DNA of 64,000 bases from Oegoconia quadripuncta (GCA_949316235.1 OX438750.1:17176865-17240864), one strand, 5' to 3'; shown: positions 37,101-45,161, counted from the first letter of the stretch. Made by a program: numbers and translations. Notes: generated by a model from the letters alone, not told the origin.

Positions 37101-40100
37101 AATATCCATCATCGTATGCCCCAGTTTTCATTATATTGTCGAGAGATTAAACGAGTGATTAATGTGAAATATTGGGCGGATTGCAACGGGCAACGACACG
37201 TCTATTGGAAAATATACCGGATGGTTTTTTACCGTAAGAAAAAAAATAGGGCATATTAGGTAAGTGAAATAGATGGTATTGGCATAGATGTTTAACTTTT
37301 TTTTTAAACGCACGGGCCGGCCGGATTTTTTTCATGCAACTGGCGGGATTCGTAGGGTTCCTATCATATGAAATTTATTTGGAACTCATATTTTCTCGAA
37401 GTTTTCTTTATTTATTGATGTAATTATATGAAACAGGATATAAGTGCGACCGTCAAATAACACAATTAACGCTTTATTCGATGGTAGTTTTGAAAAAAAT
37501 AAATCGACTACCAATGCCAATACCTTCTATTTAACTTACCTAATATGCCCTATTTTTTTCCTTGCGGTAAAAAAACTCATCTAGTGTATTCCAGCATAAA
37601 AATCAATCTGAAATGGGAACAACTTCGATATAGAGAACAAAGGGGGTTGTCGGTTTTGCCGTTAAAAGTTGAGGTTGTGTGTGCCAAGTTTTAATAAAGT
37701 TTTTTTAAATTTATCTAGTGTTTTAACGGGTCGGGTGGCGATTCACACCACAAACGGTTCGCACCGCGGTGTGAAACGACCCATTCAATTTTTGAAGAGC
37801 CCCTTTCGCACCGGAGGTGTGAATCGCCACCTGGAAATTTTGAATGGGTCGATTCGCACCACAAGGTAAATGAGCTTTGATTCGGAAGTCCATTCTGTTT
37901 CGGACTCATAATAAAAATATTTCACCTAGGTAAATAGAAAAGAAGTAAAAATGTATAAATCATTTTTTTAACATAATAGATTGCTTTACTTTTATTATTA
38001 TAAAGAAGTAAATATACTCAACGTTAAAATTTTATAGATATAGATAGATATAGTGGCCTTCCAATACAAAGTGTCCGGTTACATGACACAACTTAGTATG
38101 GGATGTCCAAAAATTTTTTTTCACATTTCGACCTATATTTGTATGGGAAAGTTGTTTGTTATCATATGACGGACACTATTACCAGTTTATTTTTCAAAGA
38201 TTGATTACCAAATTAAGAAATAGTAAATAGATAATCTTGGAACAATCATAAATAAAATTTTTAAATAATTATAAAAATCAAGTAATAAAAGTCATGTAAA
38301 CTTAAACGGGAAAAGAAAAAGAGGAAGACCGAGAATAAGCTACATGCAGCAAGCAAAAGAGAAGTTGAACGTCGTGTTGTTTCAGGAGGTCAAGAGGAAG
38401 GCGGAGAGCAGAGAGATATGGAAAAATCTCCACCAACAAGAGCATGGCTTTTTAATCAGATGATGATGATGAAACTTAAACTAATCTTTGTGGGCTAAAT
38501 AGATAAATCTTTGTAGGCTAAATAGATAATCTTAAAATAATCACAAATAATCATAAATAATACTTTGTATTTATTTTGTGGTTATATTGTAGTAATTCTC
38601 TAGTCTAGCCAGTATACATAGAAGCTTATTTTTTAGTAAAAAAAATATTTTTAACGTTGAGTATATTTACTTCTTTATAATAATAAAAGTAAAGCAATCT
38701 ATTATGTTAAAAAAATGATTTATACATTTTTACTTACTACTTTTCTATTTACCTAGGTGAAATATTTTATTATGAGTCCGAAACAGAATCAACTTCCGAA
38801 TCAAAGATCATTTACCTTGTGGTGCGAATCGACCCATTCAAAATTTGCAGGTGGCGATTCACACCACCGGTGCGAAAGGGGCTCTTCAAAAATTGAATGG
38901 GTCGTTTCGCACCGCGGTGCGAACCGTTTGTGGTGTGAATCTAAATCTGCCGCTAAGCAGCAATGTTAATAGCATTGTTGTGTTCGGATTGTCAGAGATA
39001 AGATAGTCCTCAATGTGTTGGGGTGTCCGGGTTCCGCTTCCGCTTCCACCTTCGACTTCATCTTCACTTAACATCAGGTGTGATTGAGGTCAAGTATGCA
39101 CCCGTTGTGCATAAAAAAAATCTATGAAATGTTTAATTTCGATTTTAGTAGGTTCAAACTATAGACTAAGGTTGGGATCTCCTATTAAGTATATAATATA
39201 CACATATCATCTAAATGTACATTGCAATTAAACGTATGTTTGTTTGTTTGTAAACGCTTTATTGTGCAAAAAGAAAATAAATACAGAATAAATTTCTTAT
39301 AACAATATTTTTTGTTTGTGTGCGTGTGTCTGTGATCTATGGGGATAATTTTATAAAGTCATTATTTTTTATTTTGGTATAAAGAAATAAATAGAAATGG
39401 CATAGAAATGCCATCTCCGTAGAAACGAAGAGTGTGTTTTTTTCTTAAGGTTCCAAAATCTAACAACGAAATACAGAACTGACAAACATCACTGAGTATC
39501 TTAAGACTGAGTAACTGGCTGAAAGAGCACATTTTAAATCCCGATTTATATCTGAGAAAGTTTGGATTTTTGTTTGTTGCCCAAACACGGCGAAACGGAT
39601 GAATGGATTTGGATGAAATTTGGTGAAAAAGAATGAGAAGAAAAGAAAAAGTACATGCCCTGGATTAAAACATAGGATATTTTATCCAGATAAGGTAAAT
39701 AAATAAATAATAAATAAATAAATATTTCGGACACTTACACCAATCATCTAGTCCCAACTTAGCTATGGATGGATGTATGAATGTGGATGGATATTAGTTC
39801 CCACGGAATAAACAAATTAAACATATCCGTGATATAGTTATTCTACGCAAGCGAAGCCGCGGGCTGAAAGCTAATAATAAATAAATAACCATGGATGTAC
39901 ACACAGCACCACTAGCTCCACGCTAAGTAACTAGGCTTGTATCATGGATACGAAATGGTTGATAAACTACACAATTACAAATTTAATGAAGTGTCAAAAA
40001 TGATGAACTGTTATAAGAGTCATCCGAACAGCCAAGGCATGGAACTCTACCGGCATCAGTCTTTCCTGAATCCTACAACCTTAGGGATCTTCAAGAGCAG

Positions 40101-43100
40101 AGTGAATAGTCATTTACTGGGATCACGTGCTTCATCTTCGACCAAATCGTCACTTTCAATCAGATGAGATTGTGGTCGAACGCGAAACCAGTCGATCATA
40201 AAAAAGCGTCGTTTCCTTAAATACGACGGAAAAGCTCTAGCTTACTCTTTTACTAAAAATTTACTACCTACTTAGCCGTATTTAGGAAACTAGGAGGCCA
40301 TGTAAGAACTTGGCTCTTATCCAAAGAAGAATCGTTAAGCTAAAATGTCAATAGGGGATTAGGGTATCGGAACCTTTACACTTCCCAAACTACTAGTAAA
40401 CATACAAAGGCGAAATGTTATTAGGCTGAAAAAAGTAGGTTAATCCACTCACGTCGCTGGATAAAGCATGCTCTATTTACTGAATAATCTTTTTTATGTG
40501 GTTTAGAAATCGTAGAAGGACGCTTTGGGGATATAAAAAGGCTACAATAGAAAGAAATTCATCTGAATTCGTTCGATTTTTACCCTTTATGTCAGTAGTG
40601 TAGAAGTGTGGAAAGGACCGACAAGAGCATAGCTCTTAAATTGAAGATAGATGTCAGTACTATCATTGCTTTGTACCATTAAAAAAAATACAAGTTTAAT
40701 GAAGTCGAGTAATTCGAGTGCATGTTTACTTCGAAACGGTGATGTTACCGTCGCAATTATCTTATTTTTGGAGTCCAAAACCTGTTTGTTGAAAGTATAT
40801 CGAATTTTGGAAGAAAGCTAGCCTGGGATCTGGATAACATAGGTCACTTTGTAACCGATTTTCTAAAAGGAGGAGGTCATCCACGGTAAAGTAGTTTCAC
40901 TTGGGCGAAGGTGTGGGCGGAAAACCCTCTTAAATAATCTTGAGTTAAAGTGTCTTCGGGTTCCTGTATCTACTGAAATTGGAAAAAATGTCGATTACAA
41001 AATAATAGGATTGAAAAAAAAAATTTACTGGACATACGCATACCTACACACATAACGCCGTCAAACACTTGAAACACTCAAGGCTCTACTCAAACTACTA
41101 TGACTGATTTTTTCTAAGTTTCATTGTGATGAGAAAAATAAACCATTTCATTTATTTGTCATCCAGCTATACAAAACAACTGTATCAAAACTTTAATATC
41201 CTCAAAACGTTTGACCTGATGTTCATCGAACATGGCTAAGAACCTTGACTCTACTTGAATATAAAAAAAACAGGTCTCAAATCGGACCACGTCTTTCATT
41301 TGCTTTTACGACTTTCAATTGTTTTTAATTCAAATTGTTTTACTTCGACTTCTATGAAATTATTTTTACCTATTAAATCCTACTAAGTAAATGTATTATT
41401 AAAAATGTTAGTTAAAAAACTTCCCGTGGTACTATCACTTGGTAGTTCTATGGGAATTTTTTTACCCGTGGTACTACTAATACCACGGGCAACAAAGGTA
41501 ACATTCAGAGCGCTGTTGGGGCCCCCTTTGTAGTGCTTTCTAATTTGTATGTTCAGGCGCGTACAGACGGTTTTCACGCCGTCATTCGCAAGAAAACAGC
41601 GTCACTACTTAAAAGAATACGAATCAGTCCTAACAGCATTCTGAAGACAGTTGCCGAGAGTTACTCACTCACCCTTTGTTAGGCACTTCATCCATCCGCT
41701 GATAAAATAGGTGTGTCTAAATCTGCATAATATAATACCTAATATGGCATCTTACTAACATAGAATTAAGTCCTAAGTCGTTTTAATGGAACTCGCTATG
41801 TAAACAAAAGACGATCTCAGATCTCTCTCGTATCTACTTGTTTTTCACTTTCGGTATTTTATTATTCGATATCGTTGACAAGAAGTAAGAGTCTTGCCCA
41901 TTATAGAAATTCATCATTCAGAGACAATTTCCCTATGGCGTTTGTTTGCATAGCAAGTTCCATAGAATGTTAGTTTACTAACACACCGATCTGGTTATCC
42001 GAAATAAATTTCGAATTTGAATTATTGAGATACATCTGGACGCACAACACCCTTAGTTTTTAGTCGGATGTTAAAAATGATTAAAATTCTTTTATGGTTA
42101 CGATTTTTGAACGAAATGGCAGCACTAAAATGTCATGTCGTCATTGTATGTTTTAGATGGTTGCAGCCACAACCGCGCGTGGCGTCTTTACGCTGAGTCC
42201 GTTGGCAACCCTACAGGATTTCCGGCCACGTTATGTAGGGATTGGAAGTCCCCCGTTCGGCAGTGTGAATTTCATGTTGACGGATATATGGGATTTGGAG
42301 CTCAGCCGCCGTAAGTAAACCCTTGTCAATTGACTATGTCGACCTTATTGAAAGTAGACAGCCTTAGAGCCTTCGCCAAAGAAATCCTAGAATAATAATG
42401 TGGTCCGGAGCTTAGGCCACGGGTCCATTTATGTATGCGAATCAGATTTTCGCTCTCAGACTGCAGCGCACCAGCAACGGCTGAGCGAAGGGCGGAGGAA
42501 AATTAACTACGCTGCTCTCCGTCTATCTGTGCTCTTCTTCCTCCCACCACCTTTGCACCGGTAACGTCATCATCGAAATACAAACGTGCGAAGTATTGTG
42601 GTTTGAAAGATTATCTAACTTCATTGGTATCGATTACGTTGACCTTTGGCTTGGTCGATTTCGAAGTGCATGGTGTCGTTAGATTGGTCTTGATCCTTGG
42701 TGTCATGGGCTACATTTATGGTAAAAAATCCCACACGGTGCCTGCGAAATACCAAATATGCTGTCGCGTTTTTTGTTTTTTTGATTTACCTCAATCACAC
42801 CTGATGTTAAGTGAAGATGAGGTCGAAGGTGGAAGCGTACTGAGCCGGAAACCCCGCGCGACTTTTAAACTCGTATTGTTATTACGTGCCGAAACCACAC
42901 GCACTTTATAAATTGAAAAAATTATTGAAACTCTTAAATCTTTAGTTCTTATTAGGCTATCAAATTGTTTCTTAACGTTTTTTTATGCACAACAACAAAA
43001 AAGTGCTAACCAGCACTTGGCCCAATCACATCTGATGTTAAGTGAAGATGAGGCCGAAGGTGGAAGGACATTTAAAATGCCCTACCACCAACCGATTGTT

Positions 43101-45127
43101 GTTGTTGTTGAAAACTGTTGGTTTTATATTATAACAAAAAAAAAGAACAAATTGACAGCCTTGCTTGAGCTTAAGCTATGGAGCGAGGATTCCATTGGAA
43201 GATTAGCCCTAATCATCACATTGGTCGCCGTTACTGATCGCAGGTTTCTTTTGTACCTCCGTATTAATGACGCTGCTATTATTTAATATGCTCTCAAAAC
43301 ACGATTCCTTCGTCGCCCTTTATGACCATGACAAGAAATGGGTTGGTCCTATAATGTGAGAGGGTCACACGGTATATCTTAACGATAGTTATGCCGATTA
43401 ATAAGAAAAAAAAAACTATTATGAACGCCACAACACAATACAAAAACAAGGAAGTAGCAAATTATAAGTAAATAAAAGAAACACAAACTATAATTAAGAT
43501 GCGAACAATGCTGTCACGTGTTGCGGCGTGCACAAATCGGGTAGCACTTAGCTCATGAACGACGAATCACAGCGCTGGATTTCTGTGCTCCCAAAGTAGT
43601 CAGTATAATAATGAGCAGGGGTCTGGTTGAAAACCAGCGCTGAGCAGCAGCCAGTTTCTGTCAGCTTAAACCAGATCCTTTTGTCAGAAATTGAAGACAA
43701 TGCAAGTGCCTAATGTTAAGTACCTATATTGCATAAACAATGTTGTGACAATCGATTTCTTTTGTTTTCTTTCTTTAATAATAAACAATTATAGTCTTTA
43801 GTTAGTGTATGTATGTATAGTGTAGTGTAAATATAATGAAAAATGATAGACAACAAAAACTGCCGATGACATTGTTCCCAGCTCCAATTCATTGCGAACT
43901 CGCCGAAAGGGCCCATAACACCATAAAGTTAATATTTGCGGACGCTTTACGACCCACCCGTACGGGGCACGTACAACGCATGAATCTCATGTACGCAGAT
44001 TTAGGATTGCTATAACTAAACGCATTCCTGGATTAAATGATGTTACGTGATTGTTTAGTTTCTGTATTGTGAAATGATTGTAGCATTGAGCAGAAAGTGT
44101 TTTATAACGATTTAGAACACGTTTGTCAGATTCCCCTTTCGTCATCACAAGAGCGTTCACCCATCCACCCACTGACTGCACCGAAGGTTGCTTAACCTCA
44201 CTAAAATGTCCACTGCTTTACGATTTGCATCGTTTTTTATGTGAGAAGCTGTCATTTCTTTTATCCGTATAAGTCAGAATTCTGATACTGCTGACGAAAC
44301 AGAAATTGTATTGATTCCTCTTTCGTCAGATTATTTATTTTTCAGTATAAGTCAGAGTTTTTTTTGTGGATGGTCAAACCACTTTTGGTTTCCCGTATAT
44401 AACAAGCCAAAGATAATTTTTAAGCACTCACTTTATGTAGATTCCTATAAAGAAAACATAATAAGCTACATTTTACTTAAATACCTACTTGAATAAGATA
44501 CTGGCGCCACTTATTTATTTTTTTCTGCATCAAGGTGAGGGCTCCAGAACTAATCCCGAGCGGAGGACGCAATATCTAGGGTCCAGCGCAGTCAGTTCTA
44601 TGATGGGTCCACTAATGGCATCTTCATATGAGTATTTTTGTGCTTCGAATTTGGGAAATTTGGGAACAGTCGGTCCCGATTGTTTCAATTGAAGATAGTC
44701 GTGAAGCTAAATTGGTGACATACAGGGATACTTTGAAAAATCTATGTGCAGGTCCTAGTCTATATACCCACCAAATTGCATCCAAATCTGTCCAGCTGTT
44801 TAGGTGTGAAGAGGTAACAAACATACACACACACTAACTTTCGCATTTGTAAAATAGGTGTGATTACACGTCGTAATCTTGAAATATCAACCTAGTAAAA
44901 ACAACCTGTATGTTATACATACATTTTACTACAGAATATTACAATTTAGCGATTATTTTCACAGATTGACTTAAATAACTTTAAAATATGAATTAATTAT
45001 GTAACAAATTCTTCGTAGTCGTATTTCCGTCAACTAACTAATACAATTTGTTTCTATTTGCAGGATGGTGGGAAAAATGTATTTGGAAACGAACGAAGCT
45101 CCTCCATTTGCGAGAAATGGACCTTAG
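14956..45127 (+). CDS. Neutral (pancreatic-type) lipase, eight exons, 329 aa predicted
   Basis: Secreted or midgut-type neutral lipase of the insect family PF00151, expected to hydrolyse acylglycerols or phospholipids. CDS = join(14956-15004, 17688-17787, 18903-19051, 21974-22040, 30972-31159, 33543-33761, 42157-42310, 45064-45127). Every junction is GT-AG and every phase matches. Landmarks by my numbering: CCPRDD and QYHLFTRSNP (N-terminal strand), LMGFSEA where the family has HGF (residue 83 Met), nucleophile Ser160 in GFSLGA, Asp187 in GLDPAYPGY, His262 in GCSHNRAW, and the C-terminal YLETNEAPPFAR typical of the family. Length fits insect lipases (about 300-340 aa). The triad is complete, so it is probably active, although the oxyanion-loop His is replaced. 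Exon 1 is the weakest part. The gene is convergent with the malate dehydrogenase paralogue 472 bp downstream. Its introns (1.1-8.9 kb) hold many transposons. Confidence 0.93.
17688..17787 (+). CDS. Lipase exon 2
   Basis: Acceptor TTCCAG at 17682-17687 and donor GTAAAA at 17788. It encodes ITEVCFMSAPVGDCLGCC, PRDDTRDIQYHLFTR, the conserved N-terminal segment (CCP...DIxYxLYTR) of insect lipases. Phase 2 at the end joins AG to G of exon 3, giving FTR-SNPTNYQ. Confidence 0.9.
18114..18645 (+). repeat. Tandem array of about nine splice-acceptor look-alikes upstream of lipase exon 3
   Basis: Nine diverged 60-65 bp units of pattern ATTATAATTTCCCTGTGGCG, TCTTGTTACAAGTCGAACCC, GTCTAATTAACAAACGC. The same series of words, TATAATTTCCCTGTGACG, TTGTTACAGGTCGAACCCG, ACTAATTACCAAA, spans the true junction of exon 3 at 18874-18927. 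Units start near 18114, 18174, 18231, 18296, 18361, 18421, 18486, 18551 and 18609. Most keep the pyrimidine tract and an AG, but as ACAAG rather than ACAGG, so the AG is one base later. Splicing exon 2 to a central unit would shift frame and reach TAA after 13 codons. Either a minisatellite seeded by the exon boundary or functional splice decoys. Confidence 0.9.
18673..18790 (+). repeat. Interspersed repeat family E
   Basis: Carries 'gtgtggtttcggcgtg', 'aactaatccgtctcttccc' and 'gggactttccacc'. Related pieces lie at 20330-20440 (-), 46845-46925 (-), 47186-47285 (-), 53530-53650 (+), 61640-61925 (-) and 62413-62525 (+). Non-coding, class unknown. Confidence 0.65.
18903..19051 (+). CDS. Lipase exon 3 (oxyanion-loop exon)
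   Basis: Acceptor TTACAG ending at 18902, donor GTGAGT at 19052. Encodes SNPTNYQILPTGDVAALRAS, AFNFSNPTVIYLMGFSEAVT, GPSTITLRD. The family usually has HGF at the oxyanion loop; here it reads MGF. Ends phase 1 and joins exon 4 as RD-A-YLSAGDYNF. Confidence 0.95.
19490..19524. repeat. TTA trinucleotide microsatellite
   Basis: Run of ATT/TTA repeats. Confidence 0.9.
19620..19990 (+). pseudogene. RTE-like LINE 3' end (family 4)
   Basis: Reads EMSMLRWMCGVTRMDKMRNE, YVRGSLKVAPVT, then after a stop KLQGNRLAWYGHAMRRDETH and RRARPRKRWMDCVKGDM to TADRG, ending AAGAAGATGATGAAGA. This is the C-terminal tail of a common insect non-LTR retrotransposon with several stops. It lies in lipase intron 3. Confidence 0.8.
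20060..20285 (+). repeat. SINE family B
   Basis: The B-box-like GGTTCGAATCCCG head is followed by 'tgtttgtgtgatgaatatg', 'attcctgagtcatggatg', 'tatccgttatctagtatcc' and 'gggactagat', ending in TTATT repeats. A tRNA-derived SINE distinct from family A; copies or fragments lie at 15540-15700, 16337-16490, 28455-28560, 39697-39765 and 39891-39972. Confidence 0.75.
20330..20440 (-). repeat. Interspersed repeat family E fragment
   Basis: Minus-strand piece with 'gcgccttttac', 'cccacgggaagagatgg' and 'ggttctattctttt' on the plus strand. Confidence 0.55.
20671..20850. repeat. Direct repeat with GAGCGAGCG motif and closing inverted copy
   Basis: CCCCGACATGG-(t/a)-TAGGTTAGGTTCGAAGGG recurs 85 bp apart (about 20671 and 20756), each followed by GAGCGAGC-type repeats. 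An inverted end (CCGCCATACCCTTCGTGTTA, about 20829-20848) follows. Confidence 0.65.
21597..21780 (+). repeat. Jockey-like LINE 3' end
   Basis: Plus-strand terminus with 'gagtttcttgctcgttct' and a TTTGATTTGATTTGATT tail. Opposite orientation to 12955-13150 and 22432-23105. Confidence 0.75.
21974..22040 (+). CDS. Lipase exon 4
   Basis: Acceptor TTTCAG to 21973, donor GTATGT at 22041. Encodes YLSAGDYNFISVDWSRLVAF then P and two bases of Trp. VDW is a strongly conserved strand of the lipase core. The split W codon joins exon 5 as FPW-YPVAVRNARYMG. Confidence 0.95.
22211..22393 (+). repeat. Interspersed repeat family H
   Basis: Contains 'ttattccgcgggaact', 'tcttaattcagggtat' and 'aactttcgcatttatgata'. 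Confidence 0.7.
22432..23105 (-). pseudogene. Jockey-like LINE, C-terminal and 3' end
   Basis: Minus strand. Starting near 23105 it reads DLNTIFVLQKRAVRAIYQLR, PAVSLRDRFK. After a stop and frame change it reads NTRNKDKLAGHISRLRKVSN and CIRFFNKVPVDIQNLPLN, then non-coding 3' sequence and a GACTTTGACTTTGACTT end. A standard Jockey-clade C-terminus with disabling mutations. By eye about 97% identical over 430 bp to 27363-27800 in the same intron and orientation. Confidence 0.8.
23248..23327 (+). CDS. Orphan THAP-domain first exon
   Basis: ATG at 23248 encodes MSTCVVKWCGKNSRTS then SFKKDNITFHR, split by a perfect GTAAGT donor at 23328. The spacing C-x4-C followed by N-S and the ITFHR box match the N-terminal half of a THAP zinc-finger domain (C2CH), a DNA-binding module of P-element-type transposases and host regulators. 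An FHR-FP split is a plausible intron site, but the continuing exon (FP..., second Cys and His, AVPTIF) was not found downstream. It lies inside lipase intron 4 on the same strand. It may be a nested gene start, an exon of a domesticated or dead transposase, or a remnant. Confidence 0.6.
23722..23977. mobile_element. TA-flanked MITE with long inverted repeats
   Basis: 256 bp bounded by CAGCCTGTTTC and GAAACAGGCTG with TA duplications (23720-23721, 23978-23979). Arms of about 100 bp contain GCCGAAAGGGGATGATTCTA and its inverse. Mariner-type non-autonomous element. Confidence 0.85.
24085..24256. mobile_element. Foldback/MITE-like inverted repeat
   Basis: A 51-bp arm (CGCCAGCGATTTGATCTTTG...) is mirrored at 24206-24256 (CAAAGATCAAGTCGCTGGCG end) around a roughly 70-bp loop. 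No coding. Confidence 0.75.
24416..24900. other. Intronic stretch, nothing recognised
   Basis: Moderately GC-rich start (24416-24500), no homology seen. Short open frames on both strands lack recognisable motifs. Confidence 0.35.
24925..25535 (-). pseudogene. LINE RT C-terminal fragment, interrupted
   Basis: The minus-strand reading from about 25530 gives ITLDAKMKWGPHIHKLAKRL, NYAAYAVKKIRQISDVN. After frameshifts it gives ISYGILLWGNAAD, the typical region downstream of the RT catalytic box. It is split by an RTE-like insertion at 25202-25446 and partly rearranged near 25040. Confidence 0.7.
25202..25446 (+). pseudogene. RTE-like LINE 3' end (family 2) nested in another LINE
   Basis: Plus-strand reading VENRRGKMIGHLIRHDIF, GKGIPRRNYFDQVKGKVNVM, SYQEVKTRAESRETWSLL, HRQELLN followed by a GAAGAAGAAG tail. 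It is flanked by a 9-bp duplication ATGCTGCAT (25193-25201 and 25447-25455), so it inserted after the host LINE. Relatives lie at 38310-38465 and 40590-40650. Confidence 0.85.
25962..26211. mobile_element. MITE family M1, second copy
   Basis: 250 bp, the same termini as 12002-12238 (CAGGGGGTCTACTCTCTAAC and inverse) with internal 'caagttagtacg' and 'caaggaacgtctgaagtta'. No target duplication visible (left flank GGTAC, right flank ATTAG). Confidence 0.85.
26212..27362. other. Intronic stretch, nothing recognised
   Basis: AT-rich part of lipase intron 4. A 91-codon open frame at 26507-26782 has no recognisable domain and looks fortuitous. GT/AC-rich simple sequence near 27245-27320. Confidence 0.4.
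27363..27800 (-). repeat. Jockey-like LINE 3' end (near-duplicate of 22432-23105)
   Basis: Same sequence, orientation and 3' terminus as the copy 4.9 kb upstream, 5'-truncated at about 27800. Confidence 0.8.
28017..28187 (-). repeat. SINE family A, 3' half
   Basis: Tail and body only; breaks at 'gctgcttggc'. Confidence 0.8.
28455..28560 (+). repeat. SINE family B, tail fragment
   Basis: Contains 'tatgtttatccgttatcta' and a TTATTATTATT end. Confidence 0.6.
28561..29246. other. Intronic stretch, nothing recognised
   Basis: No motif, exon or repeat recognised. Confidence 0.35.
29249..29580. mobile_element. Mariner-type MITE
   Basis: 332 bp between TA sites (29247-29248 and 29581-29582). The left end CAGGGTGAATTTGAATTCGT is imperfectly mirrored by ACGAATTAAAATTCATACTG. 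Internal GTCGAATTCAATC-type words are also inverted (about 29328 and 29480). Confidence 0.7.
29860..30066 (+). pseudogene. RTE-like LINE 3' end (family 1)
   Basis: Translates to VGRGRPRRKYHDQNWGRLKE, CQVYPKPTNV, then NNLMRVKEAEEVCQDRSKWS and TTGNRRDVM. Same tail family as 215-710, 5'-truncated, frame nearly open. Confidence 0.8.
30067..30971. other. End of lipase intron 4, nothing recognised
   Basis: No repeat or exon recognised before the exon 5 acceptor. Confidence 0.35.
30972..31159 (+). CDS. Lipase exon 5 (nucleophile Ser)
   Basis: Acceptor TTTTCAG ending at 30971, donor GTGAGA at 31160. Encodes YPVAVRNARYMGLRLADFVE, FLNGAGVPAASQHVIGFSLG, AEAAGFGGKELRRRGLLLGR, IS. HVIGFSLGAEAAGF is the GxSxG nucleophile elbow of neutral lipases. 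Phase 1 joins exon 6 to give RISG-LDPAYPGY. Confidence 0.97.
31771..32369 (+). repeat. Interspersed repeat with AAAACCGGCCAAGT start
   Basis: Starts AAAAAACCGGCCAAGT and ends 'gattacggaaccctaaaaa', with 'gacagacagacagacatgg' before the end. A frequent lepidopteran repeat by recollection. An opposite-strand partial copy lies at 33182-33506 in the same intron. Confidence 0.7.
33182..33506 (-). repeat. Partial inverted copy of the CCGGCCAAGT repeat
   Basis: Starts 'caacaaggaactcttatag' and ends 'gacacgcacttggtc' (plus-strand view), the reverse of 31771-32369 with an internal deletion. Confidence 0.65.
33543..33761 (+). CDS. Lipase exon 6 (catalytic Asp)
   Basis: Acceptor TTTTCAG ending at 33542, donor GTAAGT at 33762. 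Encodes LDPAYPGYSFTTSEGHLSKG, DASFVDVLHTNPGVFGFLQP, IGDVDFYPNFGKWIQPGCWI, DQLIMNNQLQYA. GLDPA carries the catalytic Asp; DAxFVDVLHTN and IGxVDFYPN are family signatures. Phase 1 joins exon 7 as QYA-Y-GCSHNRAW. Confidence 0.97.
34686..34845 (-). repeat. 3' UTR fragment of the R1-like LINE
   Basis: After a T run, 'gggactcccc', 'cccactaaaacccc', 'ggcgaccttcttcgg' and 'gggaacgcataagcggctc' repeat the 3' UTR at 5591-5755. Severely 5'-truncated. Confidence 0.85.
34856..35168 (-). repeat. tRNA-derived SINE family C
   Basis: Reverse strand: AGCGGTGGCTCAGTGGTTAA (A-box) and GTCCGGGTTCGATTCCC (B-box) head, then 'aagaaaacatcatgaggaaa', 'ccagcgtggtggactatggg' and a GATGATGATGATGA tail at 34857-34870. 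ATATTTATTT-like flanks may be the target duplication. Confidence 0.85.
35726..36036. mobile_element. MITE family M2, diverged copy
   Basis: Left TACTGGTGAGTTTTTTTACC, right AAAAAACGCATCCGGTA, internal 'gcgaaatttatttggaactc' shared with 14021-14388. Confidence 0.75.
36587..36822 (-). repeat. SINE family A, lacking the head
   Basis: Tail and body, truncated at 'ccctaccaccaacc'. Confidence 0.85.
37215..37588. mobile_element. MITE family M2
   Basis: TACCGGATGGTTTTTTACCG left end, inverted GGTAAAAAAACTCATCTAGT right end, and 'ggcgggattcgtagggtt' internally. Confidence 0.8.
37741..38940. mobile_element. 1,200-bp element with about 290-bp inverted repeats
   Basis: Left arm 37741-38029 and right arm 38648-38940 are near-perfect inverted copies, with termini ATTCACACCACAAACGGTTC and GAACCGTTTGTGGTGTGAAT. 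Each arm is itself internally symmetrical, with CGATTCACACC/GGTGTGAATCG and CGACCCATTCAA/TTGAATGGGTCG pairs, so it can form nested hairpins. The 620-bp core contains an RTE-like LINE tail and no transposase frame. The right end abuts a truncated SINE A exactly. No target duplication identified. Lipase intron 6. Confidence 0.85.
38310..38465 (+). pseudogene. RTE-like LINE 3' end (family 2)
   Basis: Reads GKRKRGRPRISYMQQAKEKL, NVVLFQEVKRKAESREIWKN, LHQQEHGF then a GATGATGATGA tail. It lies inside the core of the long-inverted-repeat element. Confidence 0.8.
38941..39118 (+). repeat. SINE family A, 3' half
   Basis: Begins mid-body at 'ctaaatctgccgctaagcag', immediately after the inverted-repeat element, and ends in an A-tail at about 39110. 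Confidence 0.85.
39556..39870 (-). repeat. Interspersed repeat family H with SINE B fragment inside
   Basis: Plus-strand view 'gaatggatttggatgaaatt', 'ctggattaaaacatagg', then SINE-B antisense (39697-39765), then 'aagcgaagccgcgggctg'. A further SINE-B antisense piece lies at 39891-39972. Confidence 0.6.
40000..40220 (+). pseudogene. LINE 3' end with SFLNPTTLGIFKSRV tail
   Basis: Reads SFLNPTTLGIFKSRVNSHLL before a stop, then the 3' UTR words 'gagattgtggtcgaacgcga' and 'cgatcataaaaaagcgtc'. The same UTR recurs at 17069-17130. Probably a CR1/Jockey-type LINE end; clade not certain. Confidence 0.6.
40221..42156. other. End of lipase intron 6, mostly unrecognised
   Basis: Contains a short RTE family-2 tail at about 40590-40650 (GACAAGAGCATAGCTCTTAA), a repeat at 40800-40930 resembling 34470-34610, and a small hairpin CCCGTGGTACTACTAATACC (about 41464-41488). 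Otherwise nothing recognised. Confidence 0.4.
42157..42310 (+). CDS. Lipase exon 7 (catalytic His)
   Basis: Acceptor GTTTTAG to 42156, donor GTAAGT at 42311. Encodes GCSHNRAWRLYAESVGNPTG, FPATLCRDWKSPVRQCEFHV, DGYMGFGAQP. CSHNRAW carries the catalytic His; LYAESV and MGFGA are family motifs. The last two bases CC join G of exon 8 to give P. Confidence 0.97.
42475..42650. repeat. Partial copy of the long inverted repeat found at 48030-48500
   Basis: Shares 'gagcgaagggcggaggaaaa', 'ctcccaccacctttgcaccg' and 'catcgaaatacaa' with 48045-48145; only the left part is present. Confidence 0.65.
42786..42857 (-). repeat. SINE family A, tail fragment
   Basis: Only the conserved tail portion, ending at 'ccggaaacccc'. 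Confidence 0.7.
42978..43094 (-). repeat. SINE family A with internal deletion
   Basis: The tail joins directly from 'gaaggtggaag' to 'gacatttaaaatgccctacc', skipping about 150 bp of body. Confidence 0.75.
43095..44655. other. Lipase intron 7, nothing recognised
   Basis: No exon or named repeat recognised. A CCAGCGCTG word occurs in both orientations at about 43571 and 43640. Confidence 0.35.
44660..44850 (+). repeat. Interspersed repeat family H, diverged
   Basis: Shares 'aattgcatccaaatctgtcc', 'gtgaagaggtaacaaac' and 'taactttcgcatttgt'. Confidence 0.6.
45064..45127 (+). CDS. Lipase exon 8 (terminal)
   Basis: Acceptor TATTTGCAG to 45063. Encodes (P)MVGKMYLETNEAPPFARN, GP and stop TAG at 45125-45127. 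YLETN..PPFA is the usual C-terminus of insect neutral lipases, which supports both the splice and the frame. Confidence 0.93.
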
Positions 45128-45161
45128 CTTAAAATATTTATAGGGGAGACAGTGCCACACC

